Assembly: GCA_045597645.1 (NCBI GenBank)
Contig: JAZLKM010000028.1
Location: 1-11,860, forward strand
Direction: 5' to 3'
From: JAKSSE01 sp045597645
Lineage (GTDB): Bacteria > Bacillota > Clostridia > Lachnospirales > Lachnospiraceae
DNA: 11,860 nucleotides
The stretch's first letter is position 1; every line of letters begins with the position of its first letter. The notes below the pieces were generated by a model. The model saw only the letters and a list, made by a program, of their open reading frames with translations, made no database searches and had not been told where the DNA came from. A program made the translations under genes and the position numbers. Positions 1-6,510 of this stretch are shown here, in pieces.

Positions 1-52
1 TGCACCAGCTTTGTCCCCCAGGAATTAATACTTTGATGTATAGTATAGTTAC
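1..52. other. Short flank downstream of the hydrolase gene
   Basis: These 52 bases lie past the stop of the last minus-strand gene. They are AT-rich, and I see no convincing hairpin with a T-tract, no coding frame that can be judged, and no repeat. Where the transcript ends, or whether another gene follows, cannot be told from here. Confidence 0.4.
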
Positions 53-928
53 TTAATTTGTCATCAGCTCTATTTTCGCAATCATATCTTCCAGGATATA
101 GCGTGAATCTACATCAGTGTATATCCTCACCTCCGGCATACTTTCATCGCAGATTGAGGAAGTATCATCAGCCACAAAAGGCGCATTTGTCATTTTATAG
201 TGTCCGCATTCCGGGTTTAGAGCTATGGCAATAGCTGGGGAATCCCCTAATGACCAGCTCTCTCCCTTTGTCCAGGATGCAAATTCCGAATTGTTGTAAT
301 CTACCAGATTTTTATATAAATGCTCCCCTATTTTCCCAAGAGGTGCTATTCTTCTCTCTATTTCAGCTATTCCAATGTGAATTGTCGTATACACTCTCGA
401 TGGAACAAGCCACAGATTTTTTGCGTTTTTTAATATATAATTTGCAGCAGTAATATCATTGCCTGCATTGAATTCTCTAAATGGTGCCTCATAAGGTGCT
501 TCACCATGTGTACCAATCCAGATAATTGTCATCTTGTCATTTATTTCCGGATGATTTTTCAGCGCGACAGCAACGTTTGTTATTGCGCCCTGGCACAGAA
601 CGAACAAAGGATGCGAATCATCCTTGGCAGCTTCTCTTGCTATAAATTCAGCACCTTCTGAGATTTCAAAATCTTTATCAATTTGCGCCAGCTGACCTTT
701 ATAGGCTGGCACAGTCATTTCCATTGCATCCAATATTGTACGAATTTCCTGGAAGCTTTTCTCCATAGAGCCAGCTTCGTTAAAATGCTCTGCCACAATT
801 CCTTTCACTATGGCCTTAGGGCTCAGCAATGCATGGACGATTGCAAATGGATCGTCAGCTTCACATGCAGCATCGGTATCAACTATTACTCTGATTCTTC
901 TTTCGTCTGGAACTGTAAACTTAATCAT
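53..928 (-). CDS. Nucleoside hydrolase-fold (IunH-like) protein with atypical active site
   Basis: This 291-residue cytoplasmic protein has the usual length of the inosine/uridine-preferring nucleoside hydrolase family, which cleaves N-glycosidic bonds of ribonucleosides using a Ca2+ held by aspartates. The N-terminal family motif is present in altered form: D17-T-D19 is followed by D25-D26, with extra residues where the classic motif reads DTDPGxDD. The GAITNVAVAL stretch at 114-123 matches the family G-x-LTN-x-A-x-AL motif, and REFN at 151-154 matches the substrate-loop EFN. At 228-231 the sequence is GDSP where classical members have HDP: the calcium aspartate is kept but the catalytic histidine is glycine. 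The gene sits 18 bp behind the LacI gene, probably in the same transcript, with a weak G-rich ribosome site (GGGGTGG). The fold is fairly sure. The substrate is not, and in a glycoside locus it may be a non-nucleoside glycosyl compound. Confidence 0.75.
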   Translation of the reverse strand: MIKFTVPDERRIRVIVDTDAACEADDPFAIVHALLSPKAIVKGIVAEHFNEAGSMEKSFQEIRTILDAMEMTVPAYKGQLAQIDKDFEISEGAEFIAREAAKDDSHPLFVLCQGAITNVAVALKNHPEINDKMTIIWIGTHGEAPYEAPFREFNAGNDITAANYILKNAKNLWLVPSRVYTTIHIGIAEIERRIAPLGKIGEHLYKNLVDYNNSEFASWTKGESWSLGDSPAIAIALNPECGHYKMTNAPFVADDTSSICDESMPEVRIYTDVDSRYILEDMIAKIELMTN

Positions 929-946
929 TCTAACACCACCCCATAA

Positions 947-2002
947 TCAATCTAATTTTTTAACAGAATTTCCTATGATCAATTTCCCCTTGATGAACGA
1001 CCTCGAATTCTCAAGTTTCCATCCGGGATTCTCGATAATATTAAAAAGCACCTTTGCTGTAGCTCTTCCTATCTCAGCCAGGGGGAGCTCATAAGTTGTA
1101 ATACGTGGATACATGTATGACGCATAATCTACATTATCAAATCCAATGACTGAGATATCTTTACCTATTTCTAGCCCTTGTTCATAAAGATAATCATACA
1201 CACCTGCAGCCATCTGATCATTCATGGCCCATATCATCGAAACATTCATCTTTAATACTTCAGGTGCAAGCTTGTATCCTGTTTCCCTGTCCCAATTTCC
1301 GTATACAGTATTCTTGGGATTATATAGGACGCCTGACTCATACAGTGCTCTTTGGAATCCTGTCATACGCATAACAGAGTGCATATTATTCTTTACTCCC
1401 GATATAACTGCTATATCCTTATGCCCCTGCTCAGTAATATACTTACCTACTTCATAGCCACCATTTTCATCGTCAATCAATATTGATGGATACGTATTGT
1501 CCTTATTTGTAGCATACGCCACTACTATCGGAACATTTAGTTCCTTAGGGAAACATTTGATTTCATGTCTATGACCAGCAATATATACGATACCATCAAC
1601 CTTTATCGCCAATGATTCATAAATAGCCGGCATGAGAAAGCTTCTAAGCTTTTCCTCATCATCAAACCAAGTATCCTTCCAGCGATCATACATTCGCAGA
1701 TTAATAACTATTGCTCTGTAGCCGATTTCCTCGCAGTAAGCCATCGTCGCAACAACAACCGGAGGTGTGGTGAACTGATTCAGGTCCTCAACAATAATGC
1801 TTATTACTTTTGATTTCTGCTTTCGTATACTAGAAGCAAAATAATTAGGCGTATACCCAGTCTTATTAACGACTTCCATAATGCGCCTTGTAGTTTCATC
1901 ACTTGCTTTGTTTTTTCCATTCAAAACATTTGATACTGTACTTGCTGAAACCCCACACATCTTTGCTATTTCTTTTGCAGTTATTGTGTTGCTACCGTTC
2001 AT
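947..2002 (-). CDS. LacI-family transcriptional regulator
   Basis: This 351-residue DNA-binding repressor has the length typical of the LacI/GalR family. The N-terminal helix-turn-helix is clear at residues 7-26 (ITAKEIAKMCGVSASTVSNV), followed by the LNGK wing and a hinge helix around residues 52-61 (PNYFASSIRK). The residue that in LacI is the minor-groove leucine appears to be isoleucine here. From about residue 66 the periplasmic-binding-protein-like sensor domain begins (VISIIVEDL) and runs to the end, with typical strands such as DISVIGFDNVDYA. A ribosome site GGAG precedes the start by about 8 nt. The gene lies just downstream of the sugar ABC transporter but behind a strong terminator. 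A LacI-type operator candidate overlaps the start of the ABC operon, so the natural inference is that it represses that operon until an imported sugar product binds it. The effector is unknown. Confidence 0.93.
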   Translation of the reverse strand: MNGSNTITAKEIAKMCGVSASTVSNVLNGKNKASDETTRRIMEVVNKTGYTPNYFASSIRKQKSKVISIIVEDLNQFTTPPVVVATMAYCEEIGYRAIVINLRMYDRWKDTWFDDEEKLRSFLMPAIYESLAIKVDGIVYIAGHRHEIKCFPKELNVPIVVAYATNKDNTYPSILIDDENGGYEVGKYITEQGHKDIAVISGVKNNMHSVMRMTGFQRALYESGVLYNPKNTVYGNWDRETGYKLAPEVLKMNVSMIWAMNDQMAAGVYDYLYEQGLEIGKDISVIGFDNVDYASYMYPRITTYELPLAEIGRATAKVLFNIIENPGWKLENSRSFIKGKLIIGNSVKKLD

Positions 2003-2034
2003 GTCATCTTCTCCGTGGAAATCTTCGCTCTATC

Positions 2035-2066
2035 AAAAAGGCGCTGCGCATAAACTGCACAGCGCC
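2035..2066 (-). terminator. Strong intrinsic terminator between the binding-protein gene and the LacI gene
   Basis: Read on the minus strand, GGCGCTGTGCA pairs with TGCGCAGCGCC (11 bp with one G-U wobble) around a 5-nt GTTTA loop and is followed directly by TTTTT. It starts about 35 bp past the stop of the substrate-binding protein and ends 32 bp before the LacI start codon. It should end most ABC-operon transcripts, leaving the regulator to read-through or to a promoter squeezed into very little space. Confidence 0.9.
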
Positions 2067-2100
2067 CACTTATTTATGGTTTAGTCAAACAGATTATATT

Positions 2101-3837
2101 TTACTTTACTGCGTTCTTTGCGTCAACTTCAACCTGGTAAACCTTCTTATCCCACTCCATAAGTTCCTGGAATCCAAGTCCATCAAGGTTAGTTGTCATA
2201 TCATCCCAAAGAGCATCGAACTCTGCATCATCCTTAGCATAAATCATAACCCATGAATCATTGCAGACTTCTTCATTACACTGGTTACGGATAACCTGAA
2301 TATCTGCTGAATCAGACTCAAGCGGTACTGAGATGTTAGGAGAAATAACAATCTTGTTATTCTTGATTAAGTAATCAACAGGGTTCTCTGCATCATACTT
2401 AGCTCTCCAATCCTTAACCATCTGTGTGTCATTCTTCTCTTTGTATGTTGACCAAAGAGCTGTGTAGTATGGCTCGCCAGTATTTGGGTTGGTAGCATTT
2501 GAGTTAATAATCCACTGGTTGAGCTTATTTCCACCATCACTGTATCCTGCTCCACCGAATTCTTCCGGAACATTCATGTTCTCAGCAAGAGCAGACTCGT
2601 TCATTGTGTTAAGTCTTCCGTCATCACCTACGTAGTAGTTGAAGCCTTCGATACCATCATGCTGGTAAACAAGACCTTCTGGAGAAGCTAACCATTCGAT
2701 GAGCTCCATAATTCTCTCATACTTAGCATCATCAACGCCAGCGCCAATAGCCCATACACGGCCTGAGCCATAGTAAGCATCTGCGTCTGCGTAATATTTC
2801 TGGTCGCCGATCGGAATAACTCTGTGAGCTCTACCGTCTTCCATATGTCCAACATCCCAGAAACCTACCTGCCATGAGTACCACTCAAGGTAAACCTGAC
2901 CTGCACTCATCTTAGCACATGCTGAATCCCAGTTCTGAGTAGCAGAGTCTGGATCTACGATTCCAGCCTTCTGAGCATGATTTAAGAATTTAAGAATCTT
3001 GTAGTATGAACCATCCTTATCTGTAAGAGGAATAAATGTTCCATCTTCCTTAAGGATTACAGACTGCTTAATCTTCTCGCCGTACCAGGTTGTAAGCTGA
3101 ACAACGTTAGCAATACCAAGCATTCCATCACCGCCGTCCCAGTCTGGCCACAGTGAAAGACCATAACATGGATCGCCAGCATCGTTTACAGGAGCGGCAT
3201 CCTGCATCTTCTTAAGAGTGTCAATAAGTCCCTCAAGGTCATCGATTTCAGGAGCACCGATCTGATTATAAATATCCCAACGAATACGTGGTGAAGAATA
3301 AATATCTTCTGCTGAAACAGTTGTTGGTGATGTATCCATCATCTCTGTTGGAATACCATAAATCTTTCCGTCATAAGCATTATTAAGGTTATCAATCTGT
3401 GGCTTAAATGGAGCAAGGTTGCCATCATATACTTTATCTGAGATATCCTTAATAAGACCTGTCTCTATACAATCCTGCCACTGGCTCTTCTCAAGAATGA
3501 GCAAATCACCAAGATTACCCTCTGCTGTACGTGTCTGGTAGAGAGCATCACCGCCTACCTGAGGTGCGATAACGTTAATCTCAAGGTTGAATTTTTCTTT
3601 AACCAACTGTCCAAACCAGCCCGGCTGAATACCCTGGTAGTTCGCAGCAACGTTAAAGTTATCAATAATCATTGCCTCGTCATTTCCAGCTGTATCTGCA
3701 CTACTGCTGTCAGTCTTTGTTGTTCCTGCTGTAGTACTTGTCGCACCACTGCCGCTTCCAGTACTTCCGCATCCTACCAGCATTGAAACTACCATTGCAG
3801 ATGTCAGAAGCAGGGAAGTGATTTTCTTACATTTCAT
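2101..3837 (-). CDS. Sugar ABC transporter substrate-binding lipoprotein (CUT1 type, large)
   Basis: This 578-residue protein is the extracytoplasmic solute receptor of a carbohydrate ABC importer. The N-terminus is a lipoprotein signal: basic MKCKK, a hydrophobic run, then the lipobox LVGC with Cys23 as the lipidation site. A Ser/Thr/Gly-rich linker of about 30 residues follows and tethers the domain to the membrane. The mature part reads as a type-1 extracellular solute-binding protein rich in aromatic residues. It is well above the roughly 420 residues of maltose-binding-type proteins and fits the large LipO/YtcQ-like group that works with LplB/YtcP-type permeases on complex oligosaccharides. 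The ribosome site GGAGGG lies just before the ATG, and a short CGCG-AAGG-CGCG stem sits in the 65-bp gap after the permease gene. A strong terminator follows the gene. The ligand cannot be read from sequence; galactosyl oligosaccharides are a guess from the GH27 neighbour. Confidence 0.92.
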   Translation of the reverse strand: MKCKKITSLLLTSAMVVSMLVGCGSTGSGSGATSTTAGTTKTDSSSADTAGNDEAMIIDNFNVAANYQGIQPGWFGQLVKEKFNLEINVIAPQVGGDALYQTRTAEGNLGDLLILEKSQWQDCIETGLIKDISDKVYDGNLAPFKPQIDNLNNAYDGKIYGIPTEMMDTSPTTVSAEDIYSSPRIRWDIYNQIGAPEIDDLEGLIDTLKKMQDAAPVNDAGDPCYGLSLWPDWDGGDGMLGIANVVQLTTWYGEKIKQSVILKEDGTFIPLTDKDGSYYKILKFLNHAQKAGIVDPDSATQNWDSACAKMSAGQVYLEWYSWQVGFWDVGHMEDGRAHRVIPIGDQKYYADADAYYGSGRVWAIGAGVDDAKYERIMELIEWLASPEGLVYQHDGIEGFNYYVGDDGRLNTMNESALAENMNVPEEFGGAGYSDGGNKLNQWIINSNATNPNTGEPYYTALWSTYKEKNDTQMVKDWRAKYDAENPVDYLIKNNKIVISPNISVPLESDSADIQVIRNQCNEEVCNDSWVMIYAKDDAEFDALWDDMTTNLDGLGFQELMEWDKKVYQVEVDAKNAVK

Positions 3838-3902
3838 AGTCCCTCCATTTCCGCGCCTTCGCGCACTTCCTTTCTATTATCAACTCTCCATCGAGTGGAC
3901 AA

Positions 3903-4820
3903 TCAACCCTTTACTGCTCCAATCATGATTCCCTTCGTAAAATAACGTTGGAAGAACGGATATACCAACATGATTGGAATTACTACTACCATTGTTACAG
4001 TCATACGTACTGATGTCTGGTTCTGCGCAGTTGCAAGCGTCTGTGCAATAGATGCCGCATTTCCAGAACTTGAAATCAGTGACTTCAATGAGCTTGCTGA
4101 CTGTATATATCTGTACAGTGTAAACTGAAGCGTCATCAGTTTATCATCTGTAACAAGAAGCAATGTATCCTGGAAGCTGTTCCACTGTGCCACTGCAGCA
4201 AAGATTGCTATTGTTGCAAGAATTGGCTTAATTACCGGAATAATAATCCTAAAGAACGTCGTCAGTGTACCTGCTCCATCTATCTCCGCCGCTTCCTGCA
4301 ATTCCTTAGGAACCGCCTCTACGTATGTCTTACACAAAATAATGTAGAAGGGCTGTACTGCAACTGGGAAAATGTATACCCAGAAATTATTCTTAAGTCC
4401 GATGTTTGACATCGTAATGTACCATGGAATAATTCCTGCGTTAAAGTACATTGTTGCTACCACTATTCTGTACCAGAGCTTTCGATGCCAAAGCGTCTCT
4501 CTTGTGAACATATATCCAAGAAATGCTGCTACAAGAACAGTAACTAATGTTCCAACGACAGTTCTCTCAACTGATACCTTTGCTGCTGACAGAAGTCCTC
4601 TAAGCTGAAATACCTGGGCATAGTTGGTAAAGTGAACCTCCATAGGATAAAGGATTACTTTTCCTCGCTGAGACAAGTCATTATTACTTATGGAATTAAT
4701 CGCTATATAGTAAAACGGGTAAAGACATACAAACGCGAACAGCGAATAAATCACATATATGACTACACTTATAACTCGATCACCAAATGACGTCTTCATT
4801 TTACTTTTATTCTTTGCCAT
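3903..4820 (-). CDS. Carbohydrate ABC transporter permease, MalG/YtcP-like
   Basis: This 305-residue integral membrane subunit of a CUT1 sugar importer has about six predicted transmembrane segments, the first at roughly residues 17-40. The cytoplasmic EAA loop that docks on the ATPase is clear at residues 176-195 (EAAEIDGAGTLTTFFRIIIP), with the invariant glycine at 182. The C-terminus ends in KGIMIGAVKG, as in many LplC/YtcP-type permeases. The start is well supported by AAGGAGG placed 6 nt before the ATG. It follows the other permease with only an 11-bp gap and precedes the binding-protein gene by 65 bp, so the three form one operon. No ATP-binding subunit gene is in the window, and a shared MsmX-like ATPase elsewhere in the genome is expected. 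Confidence 0.93.
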   Translation of the reverse strand: MAKNKSKMKTSFGDRVISVVIYVIYSLFAFVCLYPFYYIAINSISNNDLSQRGKVILYPMEVHFTNYAQVFQLRGLLSAAKVSVERTVVGTLVTVLVAAFLGYMFTRETLWHRKLWYRIVVATMYFNAGIIPWYITMSNIGLKNNFWVYIFPVAVQPFYIILCKTYVEAVPKELQEAAEIDGAGTLTTFFRIIIPVIKPILATIAIFAAVAQWNSFQDTLLLVTDDKLMTLQFTLYRYIQSASSLKSLISSSGNAASIAQTLATAQNQTSVRMTVTMVVVIPIMLVYPFFQRYFTKGIMIGAVKG

Positions 4821-4831
4821 GGTAATCCTCC

Positions 4832-5764
4832 TTAAATGAATCCTTCGCCCCTGACAAGTTTTGAGAACTTGTTTGTCAGGAACAACAGAACAACGCTAAC
4901 CACACTCTTTAACATACTGATAGCAACTGAAAGAGAATAACCACCAGATCCCATCGCAAGTCCATATACATATAGATCAAGAACCTGAATGTAATCTTTA
5001 TTAAATGAGTTTTCGAACATGTAATACTGCTCCATACCATTTGACAGGAAGCTTGCCAGATTAAGCATTACAAGAACGAAGTATGTTGGGAGAATACTTG
5101 GTATCGTAATATGGCGAATAATCTTCATACGCGATGCGCCATCTACTTTTGCAGCTTCTATAAGTTCTTCATCAATTCCACTTATAGCTGCGAGATACAT
5201 AATTGCAGCCCATCCTGCATTTTTCCATGTAAGCCAGAGCCACATTTTGAACCAAATATGGTCTCCTGACTGAAGGAAATTCACCGGGCCACTTAGGAGT
5301 CCCCACTCCTGGCCAAGAGAACTTATTGGGCCTGTTGAGTTAAAAATGCAAAATGCGATGGCATAGACAAGAACCCAGCTTATGAAATTAGGAAGTGTTG
5401 TTACAGTCTGAACAAACTTTCTAAATGGCTTGCACTTAATTTCATTAAGAAATACTGCAAAAATCATCGGAAACCATGAGAAGAAAAGACTGATTCCACT
5501 CATTGCAAATGTATTTCTGAGGACTTCTAACAGTTTCTTTACTTTTACCGGGTTGTCCACCATTGAGATAAACCACTTAAATCCAACGAAGTTATCCCAT
5601 GTAAGAGGAAACGGTGGCTTGTAATCAAAGAAAGCATATACCCATCCATACAGTGGATAATAAGAAAATAAAAAGACTAGCAAAATAAATGGCAAGATAA
5701 GGAGGAATTCCTTATATCCTCTTATTTTTCTGTAGTCTTTCTGTTTGGTTTTAACCTTACTCAT
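4832..5764 (-). CDS. Carbohydrate ABC transporter permease, LplB-like
   Basis: This 310-residue integral membrane protein is the first gene of the ABC operon and the MalF-position permease. A basic N-terminus (KVKTKQKDYRKIRGYKEF) leads into the first membrane segment at about residues 19-37, and about six segments follow overall. The EAA loop is at residues 203-222 (EAAKVDGASRMKIIRHITIP), with conserved glycine 209. The short N-terminal region and the ending KLVRGEGFI match the LplB group, which partners with YtcP-type permeases and large lipoprotein receptors. The start is supported by GAGGT about 6 nt upstream. A sigma-A promoter with an overlapping LacI-type operator lies 30-90 bp upstream, so this gene should be induced by whatever the downstream LacI regulator senses. 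Confidence 0.93.
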   Translation of the reverse strand: MSKVKTKQKDYRKIRGYKEFLLILPFILLVFLFSYYPLYGWVYAFFDYKPPFPLTWDNFVGFKWFISMVDNPVKVKKLLEVLRNTFAMSGISLFFSWFPMIFAVFLNEIKCKPFRKFVQTVTTLPNFISWVLVYAIAFCIFNSTGPISSLGQEWGLLSGPVNFLQSGDHIWFKMWLWLTWKNAGWAAIMYLAAISGIDEELIEAAKVDGASRMKIIRHITIPSILPTYFVLVMLNLASFLSNGMEQYYMFENSFNKDYIQVLDLYVYGLAMGSGGYSLSVAISMLKSVVSVVLLFLTNKFSKLVRGEGFI

Positions 5765-5797
5765 GCTCTACCTCACATTTACATATTAGTTTATTTT

Positions 5798-5811
5798 GTA
5801 AATCGTTTGAC
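5798..5811. promoter_or_regulatory. Candidate LacI-type operator of the ABC operon
   Basis: GTAAATCGTTTGAC is an imperfect 14-bp palindrome with a central CpG, the layout LacI/GalR proteins prefer. It starts 7 bp downstream of the -10 hexamer that begins at 5821, so it covers the expected transcription start region and binding would block the promoter. The LacI-family gene at the end of the same locus is the obvious candidate binder. This is inferred from position and symmetry only. Confidence 0.55.
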
Positions 5812-5817
5812 TTAACA

Positions 5818-5849
5818 ATTATATTAACCATGCTTGTGCAATTCGTCAA
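5818..5849 (-). promoter_or_regulatory. Sigma-A promoter of the ABC transporter operon
   Basis: On the minus strand, TTGACG (5844-5849) and TAATAT (5821-5826) are separated by exactly 17 bp. A TATAAT overlaps the -10 region at 5818-5823 with a longer, 20-bp spacing. The first start codon of the operon is at 5764, leaving a 5' leader of roughly 50 nt. No other equally good promoter was seen in this gap. Confidence 0.7.
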
Positions 5850-6021
5850 TCATTTTTGGCATTACCTTGCATTTATCGTGCGTTTTGCACAATTTTCAAG
5901 GCGCTTTCTTGGTGTTTTTTCACGTTATCTAATTGTGGCCAATTAAATTGGTCAATCGGTTTTATTTCTTGGTAAACCCATTTACAAGAAGCAATATCCC
6001 CTTTTGTGTCGCTTTTTGCGC
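5850..6021. other. Non-coding control region upstream of the ABC operon
   Basis: This stretch between the terminator of the glycosidase run and the ABC promoter has no credible gene. It is AT-rich and holds two symmetric elements. One is a perfect CCAATT-A-AATTGG inverted repeat at 5939-5951, extended by one further pair after a G-T. The other is a GTAAA-N4-TTTAC palindrome at 5972-5985. Both could be regulator sites; neither can be assigned to a specific protein. Confidence 0.4.
5972..5985. promoter_or_regulatory. Possible second LacI-type operator
   Basis: GTAAACCCATTTAC shares the layout GTAAA-N4-TTxAC with the site overlapping the ABC promoter, and its two 5-bp arms are perfectly complementary. 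It lacks the central CpG. It lies 174 bp upstream of the first site, a distance that would allow looping by a tetrameric or paired repressor. This is a weak call based on likeness of the half-sites. Confidence 0.3.
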
Positions 6022-6053
6022 AAAAAAAGACCTTTGCATTTCTGCAAAAGTCT
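6022..6053 (-). terminator. Intrinsic terminator of the MFS-GH27-SLH-like gene run
   Basis: On the minus strand AGACTTTTGCA pairs with TGCAAAGGTCT (11 bp with one wobble pair) around a GAAA tetraloop, followed by a run of seven T counting the last stem base. It sits 40 bp past the stop of the small SLH-like gene and separates that transcript from the ABC operon promoter. Confidence 0.9.
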
Positions 6054-6064
6054 CTCACGCTGTT

Positions 6065-6083
6065 TACGCCTGCGCCAGGCGTA
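6065..6083. repeat. Perfect 8-bp stem-loop just after the SLH-like gene
   Basis: TACGCCTG-CGC-CAGGCGTA is a perfect inverted repeat with a 3-nt loop, 10 bp past the stop codon at 6094-6096. It has no T-tract on the minus-strand side, so it is not itself a terminator. It may protect the 3' end of the transcript or act as a pause ahead of the true terminator 12 bp further on. Confidence 0.5.
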
Positions 6084-6093
6084 TCAGTATATT

Positions 6094-6510
6094 CTATTTG
6101 CGGAACATCCGGGAAACTATCCCTTTCGCCTCAGCCTCATCTATGCTTGATAGTAGTTGGAACCTCGTTTCCTCCTTCGCTGGCATGATGCCTTTTAGAT
6201 AAACTTGAGCCACATGCTTAGCGCATACCTTGCAATGATATAAATCAGTTAATTTCTCTGCTTCTCTCCAGTTTTTTTCGTCAGCTTCGCCACACTGAAC
6301 GCGCAAAAATTCATGAATAATTCTAGCCGCATTTCTGCGCTCTATAAATCGATCCCTCCACAGTATGTCCTGCTCTTCAAGCCATCCTTTTTCCCAGCCA
6401 TATTCTAATACTTGTTCAGCATCAGGAATATCAGATGATTCCGTTTGATGTGATAAATAGCCTTCCCAAATGAGGCTGACAAACTGTTCTACGGTAACAT
6501 TATTTGTCAT
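6094..6510 (-). CDS. Small S-layer-homology-like protein, no signal peptide
   Basis: This 138-residue soluble protein resembles a divergent SLH-type helical repeat. Residues 31-70 (DAEQVLEYGWEKGWL, then ERRNAARIIHEFLR) follow the SLH pattern of a helix, a G-W/I turn, and an R-x-x-A-A-x-I-I helix. Residues 86-136 (KLTDLYHC, AQVYLKGIM, EAEAKGIVSRMF) look like a second unit. There is no signal peptide or membrane segment, so the usual role of anchoring proteins to the cell wall does not fit. A Cys-x2-Cys pair (C93, C96) could bind metal or be structural. The start overlaps the stop of the GH27 gene in ATGA, so the two are translationally coupled and probably work together, for example as an accessory or partner of the enzyme. 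The function is unknown and the SLH likeness is by pattern only. Confidence 0.65.
   Translation of the reverse strand: MTNNVTVEQFVSLIWEGYLSHQTESSDIPDAEQVLEYGWEKGWLEEQDILWRDRFIERRNAARIIHEFLRVQCGEADEKNWREAEKLTDLYHCKVCAKHVAQVYLKGIMPAKEETRFQLLSSIDEAEAKGIVSRMFRK

Noticed and set aside
1903..2256. A 117-codon plus-strand frame across the LacI start, the terminator and the end of the binding-protein gene
   Set aside because: It is antisense to two clear genes and to a terminator hairpin, and its Leu/His/Cys-rich composition is typical of a shadow.
2367..2573. A 68-codon minus-strand frame within the binding-protein gene
   Set aside because: It is an alternate-frame shadow of the 578-residue lipoprotein, without its own ribosome site or a domain.
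5873..6058. A 61-codon minus-strand frame in the gap between the two transcription units
   Set aside because: It runs straight through the intrinsic terminator stem and T-tract at 6022-6053, has no ribosome site, and its sequence is not protein-like.
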